A stretch of 64,000 bases of DNA, taken from Streptomyces sp. SID12501. GTDB taxonomy: Bacteria; Actinomycetota; Actinomycetes; Streptomycetales; Streptomycetaceae. Both the position numbers and the translations under genes were made by a program. Positions 1-7,975 of the stretch are shown here, piece by piece (the first letter of the stretch is position 1; each line of letters opens with the position of its first letter). The stretch is taken from the NCBI RefSeq assembly GCF_010550245.1, contig NZ_JAAGLU010000041.1:37072-101071 (forward strand), given 5' to 3'. The notes beneath the pieces were generated by a model. The model saw only the letters and a list, made by a program, of their open reading frames with translations. It was not told where the DNA came from and did no database searches.

Positions 1-1
1 C

Positions 2-691
2 CCGGCGGGCGCGAACGGCGGCGGACGGCTGCTCCTCGTCGCGCCGAACATCGTCCACGTGGAGCGCGAACTCGACGTACAGCCCCACGACTTCAGGCTC
101 TGGGTGTGTCTGCACGAGGAGACGCACCGCACGCAGTTCACGGGCGTGCCCTGGCTGAGGGACCATCTGGAGGGCGAAATCCAGTCGTTCTTGGGGGAGA
201 CGGAAGTCGACCCGATGACGGTCCTGGAGCGCATCAGGGAGGCCGCGCAGTCCCTCGCGGGCGGCAGGCCGGAGGGCGAGGAGGACGACGGCGGGCGTTC
301 CCTGGTGGAGCTGGTGCAGACGCCGGCCCAGCGGGAGATCCTCGGCCGGCTGACCGCGGTCATGTCCCTCCTGGAGGGGCACGCCGACTTCGTGATGGAC
401 GGAGTGGGCCCCGCGGTGGTGCCCTCCGTCGCCGAGATCCGGGAGAAGTTCCAGCAGCGGCGCGCCAAGGGTGCCTCACGGCTGGACCTCGCGCTGCGCA
501 AGCTGCTCGGTCTGGATGCCAAACTCAGGCAGTACCGGGACGGCGAACGGTTCGTCCGGGCCGTCGTCGACCAGGTCGGCATGGACGGCTTCAACCGGGT
601 GTGGACCTCCCCGAACACCCTTCCTACGAAGGCGGAGATCGCCAAACCGGCGGACTGGGTCGCGCGGGTGCACCGCAAGGCGGACCAGTGA
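2..691 (+). CDS. DUF2342 zinc-dependent metalloprotease, 5' end cut by window
   Basis: The frame is open from base 2, so the N-terminus lies outside the window. The visible ~229 residues include HEETH near residue 39, which fits the HExxH zinc site of the DUF2342 family (also called F420-biosynthesis-associated proteins). This family commonly sits directly upstream of tilS in actinomycetes, as it does here, 190 bp before tilS. The rest is mostly helical and acidic, with a second conserved-looking stretch rich in H, D and G around residues 115-125. The substrate is not known to me. The family call rests on the motif plus the neighbourhood. No internal stop or frameshift is seen. Confidence 0.75.
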   Translation, partial: PAGANGGGRLLLVAPNIVHVERELDVQPHDFRLWVCLHEETHRTQFTGVPWLRDHLEGEIQSFLGETEVDPMTVLERIREAAQSLAGGRPEGEEDDGGRSLVELVQTPAQREILGRLTAVMSLLEGHADFVMDGVGPAVVPSVAEIREKFQQRRAKGASRLDLALRKLLGLDAKLRQYRDGERFVRAVVDQVGMDGFNRVWTSPNTLPTKAEIAKPADWVARVHRKADQ

Positions 692-881
692 GCCCTCGGG
701 ATACGTGGTGAACGAATCCGGCCGACGGCAGGTGAACGCCCCTTCAATCACCCGTCCGAGGGACCGTGGAGCACGGGTAGGCGTGCAATGCTCGGGGAAC
801 GCCCCGTTTCTGTCACCATCTACACACTCTGAGTGACCGAAGTCGGCTCACCTCCCGAAAACTTCATGAAGGGAACCGGAC

Positions 882-1925
882 ATGGGTCCCCATCCTGCGG
901 TCGCGGCGATACGCCTGGCGGTTCGCCGCGCTCTCCACGACGTCCTGACTGCGAACAACCCGCCCAACAGCCTCCTCCCCGGCCCCACCACCCCCGGCGA
1001 GTCCGCCCCGCTCGTCCTCGTGGCGTGCTCCGGCGGCGCCGACTCCATGGCGCTCGCCTCCGCTCTCGCGTTCGAAGCGCCCAAACTCGGTCTGCGCGCC
1101 GGTGGCGTCACCGTCGACCACGGTCTGCAGCCCGGCTCCGACCTCCGCGCCGACGAGGTCGTCCTGCGCCTGACCGAACTCGGCCTCGCCCCGGTCGAGG
1201 CCGTCGCTGTCGCCGTCGGCCGTGAGGGCGGCCCCGAGGCCGCCGCGCGCGACGCCCGGTACGGCGCCCTGGACGCCGCCGCCGAGCGCCACGGCGCCAC
1301 CGCGGTCCTCCTCGGCCACACCCGCGACGACCAGGCCGAGACAGTGCTGCTGGGCCTCGCCCGCGGCTCCGGCATCCGGTCCCTGTCCGGGATGGCGGCC
1401 GTCTCCGGACGGCCCGGGGCTCCCGACCGGTACCGCCGGCCCTTCCTCCAGCTCGACCGGCAGACCGCCCGCAAGGCGTGCATGGTCCAGTCCCTCCCGG
1501 TCTGGGACGACCCGCACAACGCCGACCCGGCCTACACCCGGTCCCGGCTGCGCCACGAGGGACTGCCCGCCCTGGAGAAGGCCCTCGGCAAGGGCGTCGT
1601 CGAGGCCCTCGCCCGCACGGCCCAGCTCTCCCGCGACGACGCCGACGCCCTCGACACCTGGGCCCGCCAGGCCGAGGCCTCCGTACGGGACACGGCGGGC
1701 CTCCTGGAGTGCGCCAAGCTGTACGCCCTGCCGCCCGCGGTACGCCGCCGCATCCTGCGCAGTGCCGCCATCGAGGCGGGCGCTCCGGCCGGTTCGCTGT
1801 TCGCCCGCCACATCGAGGAAGTCGACCGGCTGATCACCGGCTGGCGAGGTCAGGGAGCCATCAATCTCCCCGGCCGGGTCGTCGCCCAGCGGCAGGGTGG
1901 CAGACTGGTGATTCGGCAAGGCTGA
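882..1925 (+). CDS. tilS: tRNA(Ile)-lysidine synthetase TilS
   Basis: ATP-dependent ligase that attaches lysine to C34 of the CAU anticodon of tRNA-Ile2, changing AUG decoding to AUA. The PP-loop motif SGGADS is at residues 50-55, followed by VDHGLQPGSD and GHTRDDQAETVLLGL, all typical of the N-type ATP pyrophosphatase core. At 347 aa it has the length usual in actinobacteria, which lack part of the C-terminal extension of the E. coli enzyme. ATG at 882 is chosen. It lies 67 bp upstream of hpt in the conserved tilS-hpt-ftsH order, so cotranscription is likely. The protein is essential in most bacteria and acts in the cytoplasm. Confidence 0.93.
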   Translation: MGPHPAVAAIRLAVRRALHDVLTANNPPNSLLPGPTTPGESAPLVLVACSGGADSMALASALAFEAPKLGLRAGGVTVDHGLQPGSDLRADEVVLRLTELGLAPVEAVAVAVGREGGPEAAARDARYGALDAAAERHGATAVLLGHTRDDQAETVLLGLARGSGIRSLSGMAAVSGRPGAPDRYRRPFLQLDRQTARKACMVQSLPVWDDPHNADPAYTRSRLRHEGLPALEKALGKGVVEALARTAQLSRDDADALDTWARQAEASVRDTAGLLECAKLYALPPAVRRRILRSAAIEAGAPAGSLFARHIEEVDRLITGWRGQGAINLPGRVVAQRQGGRLVIRQG

Positions 1926-1992
1926 ATCTCACCCCTCCTTCGGGGCGGGGCAGGGGTCGGCGAGCCGGGCGAATGGCGACGGGCGACCGAAA

Positions 1993-2556
1993 GTGATGCG
2001 GGTGGACGCGAAAGACATGGGTGCCGACCTCAAGTCGGTACTCATCACCAAGGAAGAGATCGACGCGAAGCTCGTCGAACTGGCCGCGAAGATCGACGCG
2101 GAGTACGCGGGCAAGGACCTGCTGATCGTCGGTGTCCTCAAGGGCGCGGTGATGGTCATGGCCGACCTGGCCCGGGCACTGTCCACCCCTCTCACCATGG
2201 ACTGGATGGCCGTGTCGTCGTACGGCGCGGGCACCCAGTCCTCGGGTGTGGTGCGGATCCTCAAGGACCTCGACACCGACATCAAGGGCAAGCACGTCCT
2301 CATCGTCGAGGACATCATCGACTCCGGGCTGACCCTGTCCTGGCTGATCTCCAACCTCGGCTCCCGCGAGCCCGAGTCGCTGAAGATCTGCACCCTGCTG
2401 CGCAAGCCGGAGGCCGCGAAGGTCGCCATCGACGTGGAGTGGGTCGGCTTCGACATCCCCAACGAGTTCGTGATCGGCTACGGCCTCGACTACGCGGAGA
2501 AGTACCGCAACCTTCCGTTCGTCGGTACGCTCGCGCCCCACGTCTACGGCGGCTGA
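1993..2556 (+). CDS. hpt: Hypoxanthine phosphoribosyltransferase
   Basis: Purine-salvage enzyme converting hypoxanthine or guanine plus PRPP to IMP or GMP. The PRPP-binding motif VLIVEDIIDSGLT lies around residues 103-115, and the catalytic acidic pair is within it. The C-terminal YGLDYAEKYRNLPFVGTL is the conserved hood region. Two starts abut: GTG 1993 and ATG 1996; the protein is 187 or 186 aa. Neither has a strong Shine-Dalgarno sequence, and a third possible start is ATG 2019. It lies between tilS and ftsH, an arrangement also seen in Bacillus and many actinobacteria, and is probably transcribed with tilS. Confidence 0.95.
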   Translation: MMRVDAKDMGADLKSVLITKEEIDAKLVELAAKIDAEYAGKDLLIVGVLKGAVMVMADLARALSTPLTMDWMAVSSYGAGTQSSGVVRILKDLDTDIKGKHVLIVEDIIDSGLTLSWLISNLGSREPESLKICTLLRKPEAAKVAIDVEWVGFDIPNEFVIGYGLDYAEKYRNLPFVGTLAPHVYGG

Positions 2557-2769
2557 GTCCCGAGGCCGCTGAGCCAAAGGGCGAGTCCTGTGGGGCGTCC
2601 GGGAACCCGGGCGGGCTTCCCACCGTTGGAGCAGGCGTGGACGGTATTGACAGCCAGCCCGTGCGCCTTCGGGTGACAATGCTGGGGTACCGTCCGAAGA
2701 GCAGTTCTTAGAACAGTCTTTGTCAAACTCACTATGGCAGGAGGGACGGGGCGGCACCGCTCCGTATCG

Positions 2770-4806
2770 ATGGATGTGAAGCGATACTTCCGTGGGCCGG
2801 TCATGTGGATCGGGCTGGCCGTCCTTGCCGTGGTCGTGTTGATGCAGGTCGTCGGCTCGTCCGGCGGCTACAAGACGGTGGACACAGGCCAGGTCGTCCA
2901 GGCGATCAACGACAACAAGGTCGAGCAGGCCAAGATCACCACCGGTGACGAGCAGGTCATCAAGGTCCAGCTCAAGGACGGCCAGAAAGTCGAGGGCAGC
3001 TCGAAGATCCAGGCGAGCTACATCGGCGATCAGGGCGTCAACCTGGCGAACACTCTCCAGGACAAATTCCAGAACAAGCAGATTCCGGACGGCTACACGG
3101 TCTCTCCGACCAAGCAGAACGCTTTCGTCGGCATTCTGCTGTCGCTGCTCCCCTTCGTCCTCATCGTCGTCGTCTTCCTGTTCCTGATGAACCAGATGCA
3201 GGGCGGCGGCTCCCGGGTCATGCAGTTCGGGAAGTCCAAGGCCAAGCTCATCACCAAGGACACCCCGAAGACGACGTTCGCCGACGTGGCGGGCGCGGAC
3301 GAGGCCGTCGAGGAACTCCACGAGATCAAGGAGTTCCTGCAGGAGCCGGCCAAGTTCCAGGCCGTCGGCGCCAAGATCCCCAAGGGTGTGCTCCTCTACG
3401 GGCCTCCCGGTACGGGCAAGACGCTGCTCGCACGTGCTGTCGCGGGCGAGGCGGGCGTTCCGTTCTACTCGATCTCGGGTTCCGACTTCGTCGAGATGTT
3501 CGTCGGTGTCGGTGCCTCCCGGGTCCGTGACCTCTTCGAGCAGGCCAAGGCGAACGCCCCGGCGATCGTCTTCGTCGACGAGATCGACGCGGTCGGCCGC
3601 CATCGCGGCGCCGGCCTCGGCGGCGGTCACGACGAGCGCGAGCAGACGCTCAACCAGCTGCTCGTCGAGATGGACGGATTCGACGTCAAGGGCGGTGTGA
3701 TTCTCATCGCCGCCACGAACCGTCCCGACATCCTCGACCCGGCGCTGCTGCGTCCCGGCCGATTCGACCGCCAGATCGCGGTCGACCGTCCGGACATGCT
3801 GGGCCGTCTGGCGATCCTCAAGGTTCACCAGAAGGGCAAGCCGGTCGCTCCGGACGTCGATCTGTCGGCGGTCGCCCGTCGCACGCCGGGCTTCACCGGC
3901 GCGGACCTGAGCAACGTCCTCAACGAGGCAGCGCTGCTCACCGCCCGCACCGACAAGAAGCTGGTCGACAACGAGTCGCTCGACGAGGCCATCGACCGCG
4001 TCGTGGCGGGCCCGCAGAAGCGGACCCGGATCATGTCGGAGAAGGAAAAGAAGATCACCGCGTACCACGAGGGCGGCCACGCCCTGGTCGCGGCGGCTTC
4101 CCCGAACTCCGACCCGGTCCACAAGATCACGATCTTGTCGCGCGGCCGGGCCCTCGGTTACACGATGGTGCTCCCGGACGAGGACAAGTACTCCACCACC
4201 CGCAACGAGATGCTCGACCAGCTCGCTTACATGCTGGGCGGCCGGGCGGCGGAGGAACTGGTCTTCCACGACCCGACGACGGGCGCTGCGAACGACATCG
4301 AGAAGGCCACGGCAACGGCCCGCGCGATGGTCACGCAGTACGGCATGACCGAGCGCCTCGGCGCGATCAAGTTCGGCGGCGACAACACCGAGCCCTTCCT
4401 GGGCCGGGAGATGTCGCACCCGCGCGACTACTCGGAAGAGGTCGCCGCGCTCGTCGACGAAGAGGTCAAGAAGCTCATCGAGAACGCGCACAACGAGGCC
4501 TGGGAGATCCTGGTCGAGAACCGCGACGTCCTCGACGCCCTCGTGCTCGAGCTGCTGGAGAAGGAGACGCTGAGCAAGGAGCAGATCGCCGAGGTCTTCA
4601 CTCCCATCATCAAGCGCCCGGCCCGCCCCGCGTGGACCGGCTCCTCCCGCCGTACGCCGTCCACCCGCCCGCCGGTGCTCTCCCCCAAGGAGCTGTCGCT
4701 GACGAACGGGACCAACGGCTCGGCGCCGGCGATCACTGCCAAGGCCGGAGCCACCGAATCCGTCTCCGCGACGGAGTCGGTGCCGGAGGACAGCACCGAG
4801 AGCTGA
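2770..4806 (+). CDS. ftsH: ATP-dependent zinc metalloprotease FtsH
   Basis: Membrane-anchored AAA+ protease that removes misassembled membrane proteins and regulatory proteins. There are two N-terminal membrane segments (about residues 7-27 and 108-128) flanking an external domain. Next come Walker A GPPGTGKT near residues 211-218, Walker B IVFVDEID, the second region of homology ATNRPDILDPALLRPGRFD, and the zinc site HEGGH near residue 433. The tail is low-complexity Ser/Thr/Glu. ATG 2770 is preferred because the protein then begins MDVKRYFRGPV. An in-frame ATG at 2734 would add 12 residues, and the GGAGGG at about 2740 sits too far from 2770 to decide the matter. The 177-bp gap after hpt probably holds its own promoter. 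Confidence 0.97.
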   Translation: MDVKRYFRGPVMWIGLAVLAVVVLMQVVGSSGGYKTVDTGQVVQAINDNKVEQAKITTGDEQVIKVQLKDGQKVEGSSKIQASYIGDQGVNLANTLQDKFQNKQIPDGYTVSPTKQNAFVGILLSLLPFVLIVVVFLFLMNQMQGGGSRVMQFGKSKAKLITKDTPKTTFADVAGADEAVEELHEIKEFLQEPAKFQAVGAKIPKGVLLYGPPGTGKTLLARAVAGEAGVPFYSISGSDFVEMFVGVGASRVRDLFEQAKANAPAIVFVDEIDAVGRHRGAGLGGGHDEREQTLNQLLVEMDGFDVKGGVILIAATNRPDILDPALLRPGRFDRQIAVDRPDMLGRLAILKVHQKGKPVAPDVDLSAVARRTPGFTGADLSNVLNEAALLTARTDKKLVDNESLDEAIDRVVAGPQKRTRIMSEKEKKITAYHEGGHALVAAASPNSDPVHKITILSRGRALGYTMVLPDEDKYSTTRNEMLDQLAYMLGGRAAEELVFHDPTTGAANDIEKATATARAMVTQYGMTERLGAIKFGGDNTEPFLGREMSHPRDYSEEVAALVDEEVKKLIENAHNEAWEILVENRDVLDALVLELLEKETLSKEQIAEVFTPIIKRPARPAWTGSSRRTPSTRPPVLSPKELSLTNGTNGSAPAITAKAGATESVSATESVPEDSTES

Positions 4807-4849
4807 TCCCGGCTCTCGCGCCCCCTCCCGCTCAGTGGGCCCGGAATGG

Positions 4850-4889
4850 ATGCCGCGCCCCCCAGGATCTAGCCTGGGGGGCGCGGCAT
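4850..4889 (+). terminator. Strong hairpin between ftsH and folE
   Basis: Two perfect 17-nt arms (4850-4866 and 4873-4889) flank a 6-nt loop, 43 bp after the ftsH stop. There is only a short TT after the stem, which is usual for Streptomyces terminators. It probably ends ftsH transcription, and folE must then start within the next 65 bp or depend on read-through. Confidence 0.75.
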
Positions 4890-4954
4890 TTCGGTTTGTC
4901 CGCACGTGCGGCGCGTGGTCCACACGCGTGACAGGGACAGGAACGAGGCACCAG

Positions 4955-5560
4955 ATGACCGATCCCGTGACGCTGGACGGCGAGGGCACGATCGGCGACT
5001 TCGACGAGAAGCGGGCGGAGAACGCCGTACGCGAACTCCTGATCGCGGTCGGCGAGGACCCGGACCGCGAGGGGCTGAGGGAGACGCCGGGGCGGGTGGC
5101 GCGGGCGTACCGGGAGATATTCGCGGGGTTGTGGCAGCGGCCCGAGGACGTGCTGACGACGACGTTCGACCTGGGGCACGACGAGATGGTGCTGGTGAAG
5201 GACATCGAGGTCCTGAGCAGCTGTGAGCATCATCTGGTGCCATTCGTCGGGGTCGCCCACGTCGGCTACATCCCCTCCGCCGACGGCAAGATCACCGGGT
5301 TGTCGAAGCTGGCCCGGCTCGTGGACGTCTACGCCCGTCGGCCGCAGGTGCAGGAACGACTCACCACACAGGTCGCCGACTCCCTGATGAAGATCCTGGA
5401 GCCGCGCGGGGTGATCGTCGTCGTGGAGTGCGAGCACATGTGCATGTCGATGCGGGGTGTTCGGAAGCCGGGTGCGAAGACCATCACGTCGGCGGTGCGT
5501 GGTCAGCTGCGGGATCCGGCCACCCGGAACGAGGCGATGAGTCTGATCATGGCCCGCTGA
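4955..5560 (+). CDS. folE: GTP cyclohydrolase I
   Basis: Converts GTP to 7,8-dihydroneopterin triphosphate, the first step of folate synthesis. The zinc site is visible as CEHHLVPF (Cys90, His92-93) and a later ECEHMCMSMRG. The GLSKLARLV segment is also conserved. ATG 4955 is chosen because GAGG at 4945-4948 gives a 6-nt spacer, and upstream in-frame ATGs fall in the hairpin. The protein is 201 aa, normal for type IA enzymes. It faces the minus-strand folate operon (folP-folB-folK) tail to tail, so the pathway is split over two convergent transcripts. Confidence 0.96.
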   Translation: MTDPVTLDGEGTIGDFDEKRAENAVRELLIAVGEDPDREGLRETPGRVARAYREIFAGLWQRPEDVLTTTFDLGHDEMVLVKDIEVLSSCEHHLVPFVGVAHVGYIPSADGKITGLSKLARLVDVYARRPQVQERLTTQVADSLMKILEPRGVIVVVECEHMCMSMRGVRKPGAKTITSAVRGQLRDPATRNEAMSLIMAR

Positions 5561-5576
5561 GCGCTCCGCGGGCGGG

Positions 5577-5662
5577 CCGGTGGATCGGCTGCGGGCTCGT
5601 AGTGGCTGGCCGCGCCCGCGCGGCGGTAGCCGCAAATCAAGCAGAGCCCCGCGTCCCTTTGG
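5577..5662. repeat. Streptomyces-type dispersed intergenic repeat, copy 1
   Basis: This GC-rich stretch between the convergent genes folE and the DUF3180 gene contains GTAGTGGCTGGCCGCGC and AGCCCCGCGTCCCTTTGGGG. It resembles the intergenic element I know from many Streptomyces genomes. A shorter relative lies inverted at 51552-51600. The 3' half folds as GCCCC/GGGGC and may end transcription from both sides. Confidence 0.5.
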
Positions 5663-5683
5663 GGCGTCCATCGCCAGGCCTGC

Positions 5684-6169
5684 CTACGCGGCCGGGGCGG
5701 TGCTCGCGTTGTTGTCGTCGTCCTCCGGGAGCTTGCAGACGCGTTCAAGGAAGAAGGCGGCCGCGATGACGCCGATTCCGGCGAGGACCGAGAAACCGGC
5801 GTAGATGGCCTGGTCGCGGCGGGCAGGGATGTCCAGGGACTCCAGGAGGAAGGCGCCCGTGCCGCCGTACATCCCGGCGACCAGGGCGGCCACCAGGGCG
5901 CTGGCCTGGCCGAAGACGACCGCGCGGGCGGCCATCAGGGGGTCGACGCCCTTGGCGCCGGGGCGCCGGTCGCGCTGGGCCTTGAGGCGGGCGCGCAGGG
6001 AGAGGGCCGTGGCCAGCAGGACCACGGCGATCAGGGCGAGGACGACGGGGGCGGCCAGCGGGACGCTGGGAAGCGTCCCCACCGTGTTCCACAGCCGGGC
6101 GCCCGCCCAGGAGAGCACTCCGGCGACGACGAACACGCCGGCCAGCATCTTGACGCGCAGCTCTCTCAC
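5684..6169 (-). CDS. DUF3180 membrane protein
   Basis: A 161-aa protein with four predicted membrane segments, at about residues 8-25, 38-58, 84-102 and 122-142. A basic loop (RARLKAQRDRRPGAKG) lies between segments 2 and 3, and the tail is acidic. It matches the DUF3180 pattern, a family found beside folK in actinomycetes. No enzymatic motif is visible. It lies 59 bp downstream of folK on the same strand, so it is probably the last gene of the folate operon. Its role there is unknown; pterin or precursor transport is only a guess. Confidence 0.8.
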   Translation of the reverse strand: MRELRVKMLAGVFVVAGVLSWAGARLWNTVGTLPSVPLAAPVVLALIAVVLLATALSLRARLKAQRDRRPGAKGVDPLMAARAVVFGQASALVAALVAGMYGGTGAFLLESLDIPARRDQAIYAGFSVLAGIGVIAAAFFLERVCKLPEDDDNNASTAPAA

Positions 6170-6228
6170 GGTGCCCCTTCAGCTCCCCGGACCGGACCGC
6201 CGACCTGCGGTCGTCATGACCTTAACGG

Positions 6229-6840
6229 CTATTCCGGCAGCTGGAGTTCCAGGTCGGCGCGGGGCGCGACACCTTCCAGGGCGACGGCCTCCAGGAGCGT
6301 GGCCACCGGGCCGCGGCCGGGCAGCTGGGCCTCGGGGTCCACGTCGTGCCAGGGGGCGAGGACGAAGGCCCGCTCGTGGGCGCGCGGGTGGGGGAGGGTG
6401 AGGACCGGGTCGTCGGAGACCTCGTCGGCGTACGCGACGATGTCGACGTCGATCGTGCGCGGGCCCCAGCGCTCCTCGCGGACGCGGTGGAAGGCGTCCT
6501 CGACCGCGTGGGCGCGCTCCAGGAGCGAGGACGGGGGCAGTGTCGTCTTCAGGACGACCACCGCGTTGAAGTACGACGGCTGACTGCCCGCCGGGACGCC
6601 CCACGGCTCTGTCTCGTAGACGGGGGAGACCGCCTTGATGCGGACGCCCGGGGTGTCCTCCAGGGCGTCGATGGCCCCCTGGAGGGTCTCCAGGCGGTTG
6701 CCCAGGTTCGAGCCGAGGGAGATGACGGCGCGTTTCGGGTTGTGCAGCGTGGTGTCGGCGGCGTCCACCTGCCGCACCACGGAGGCGGGCACCGGCTGGA
6801 CGGTCGGGTCGCTGTGACTCTCGGTGAACGAGGTGGTCAT
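6229..6840 (-). CDS. folK: 2-amino-4-hydroxy-6-hydroxymethyldihydropteridine diphosphokinase
   Basis: Transfers pyrophosphate from ATP to 6-hydroxymethyl-dihydropterin, making the substrate of FolP. The core begins at AVISLGSNLGNR and includes YFNAVVVL, the REERWGPRTIDVDIV signature, and LPHPRAHERAFVL. ATG 6840 is chosen because it overlaps the folB stop as ATGA (translational coupling). This gives 203 aa with a ~37-residue N-terminal extension before the core, longer than E. coli FolK but common in Streptomyces. The coding frame stays open further upstream through folB in another frame; that extension is not real. Confidence 0.95.
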   Translation of the reverse strand: MTTSFTESHSDPTVQPVPASVVRQVDAADTTLHNPKRAVISLGSNLGNRLETLQGAIDALEDTPGVRIKAVSPVYETEPWGVPAGSQPSYFNAVVVLKTTLPPSSLLERAHAVEDAFHRVREERWGPRTIDVDIVAYADEVSDDPVLTLPHPRAHERAFVLAPWHDVDPEAQLPGRGPVATLLEAVALEGVAPRADLELQLPE

Positions 6841-7196
6841 GCTCGGCTCCGGGTGATGGTGATGGTCACGTCGTCGAAGGGGACCGTGATCGGCGCGCCC
6901 GGTTTGTGGACGCACACCTCGACCTCCTGGACCCCCTGGTGCTTCAGACAGACCTGCGCGATGCGCTCGGCGAGCGTCTCTATGAGGTCGACGGGCTCGC
7001 CCTCGACGACGGCCACGACCTCCTCCGCCACGATGCCGTAGTGCACGGTTTTCGCCAGGTCGTCGTCGGCCGCGGCCGGACGGGTGTCCAGGCCGAGGGA
7101 GAGGTCCACGACGAAGGTCTGGCCCTCCTCCCGCTCCTGGGGGAACACACCGTGGTGTCCCCGGGCCCTCAGGCCGCGCAGCGCGACACGATCCAC
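6837..7196 (-). CDS. folB: Dihydroneopterin aldolase
   Basis: Cleaves 7,8-dihydroneopterin to 6-hydroxymethyl-dihydropterin and glycolaldehyde. The family pattern is visible: RGHHGVFPQERE at the start, DLIETLAERIA with the active-site Glu, and VHKPGAPI near the C-terminus. The GTG at 7196 is chosen over the GTG at 7205. The AGGAG sequence touches the 7205 codon directly but leaves 8 nt before 7196, and the protein then starts MDRVALRGL as relatives do. The product is 119 aa, the usual size. Its stop overlaps the folK start. Confidence 0.92.
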   Translation of the reverse strand: MDRVALRGLRARGHHGVFPQEREEGQTFVVDLSLGLDTRPAAADDDLAKTVHYGIVAEEVVAVVEGEPVDLIETLAERIAQVCLKHQGVQEVEVCVHKPGAPITVPFDDVTITITRSRA

Positions 7197-7456
7197 GCGA
7201 ATCACTCCTGCAATCGTCGTTGGCGGCCGCTTCGGACCGGGTGCGGTCGACCCGGGCAGCCACTTCCGAATCTACCCGCGAGCACTGACAGTGCCCGCCC
7301 CGCGAGAGGCCGGTCCAGGTGATGACCAGGAGGGTTCATCGAGCGTTTCCCCGCGGGAACACGGCTGCTCACGGGTTGGTAGCCGCACTTACCCCGTGTT
7401 CGTGATTCCAACCACGTTCGGCTGCGTTCAGCCGCGTTCGGTCCAGCAGGGCACTG

Positions 7457-7975
7457 TCAGGAGGGTGTGTCGTCGGCCCCCGCGTCGCTCTCGTCGTCTT
7501 CGTCACTCTCGGCGAGGACCGGGGAGGCGTGGTGCGCCCAGATCTTCCAGCCGACGGGGGTGCGCCGGAACACGTTGGTGGCGACGACCAGCTGGCCGAC
7601 CAGCGGCCCCAGCTCGTCGCTGTCCTCGGGGGCCGGGCCGCCGCTGAGGATGTTCTCGGTGCAGGTCACCAGAGCGGTGTCGCCGGTGACGGAGACATGC
7701 ACGTCGGTGAGGAAGAACTGGATGTACTCGGTGTTCGCCATGATCAGGGCGTACGAGCGGAGCACCTCGCCGCGTCCGGTCAGCACCGGCCAGCCCGGGT
7801 GCACGCAGGAGACCACACCGGTCTCCGCCGGGTCGTGGTACTCCTCGTCGACGCCCAGGTCGGTGGGGGTGAGCCAGAGCGCGGACAACTCGTCGAAGTC
7901 GCCCTGTTCCAGCGCCTCGTAGAAGGCGGTGTTGGCGAGTTCGACCTGCTCGACGTCGGTGTGGGGCGCGCTCAC
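7457..7975 (-). CDS. NTF2/SnoaL-like protein in the folate operon
   Basis: A 172-aa protein with the cone-shaped NTF2-like fold pattern: N-terminal helix with NTAFYEALEQGDFDELSALW, then alternating strands ending in GWKIWAHHASPV. The C-terminal ~18 residues are acidic and probably disordered. GTG 7975 overlaps the folP stop as GTGA, so translation is coupled. Proteins of this kind lie between folP and folB in other Streptomyces. The NTF2 fold can hold enzymes or ligand-binding proteins, and no catalytic residues can be assigned with confidence. A role in folate synthesis is inferred from context only. A 260-bp gap separates it from folB. Confidence 0.82.
   Translation of the reverse strand: MSAPHTDVEQVELANTAFYEALEQGDFDELSALWLTPTDLGVDEEYHDPAETGVVSCVHPGWPVLTGRGEVLRSYALIMANTEYIQFFLTDVHVSVTGDTALVTCTENILSGGPAPEDSDELGPLVGQLVVATNVFRRTPVGWKIWAHHASPVLAESDEDDESDAGADDTPS

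Noticed and set aside
2646..2675. TTGACA with GACAAT as a promoter for ftsH
   Set aside because: The spacing is 22 bp, beyond the normal 16-19 bp range.
2704..2714. GTTCTTAGAAC palindrome before ftsH as an SOS box
   Set aside because: The half sites are in the wrong orientation for LexA (GAAC-N4-GTTC) and the site is too short to call.
1861..5205. Long open frame on the minus strand across hpt, ftsH and folE
   Set aside because: It is antisense to three well-supported genes, has no family motifs, and its composition is what GC-rich codon bias produces on the opposite strand.
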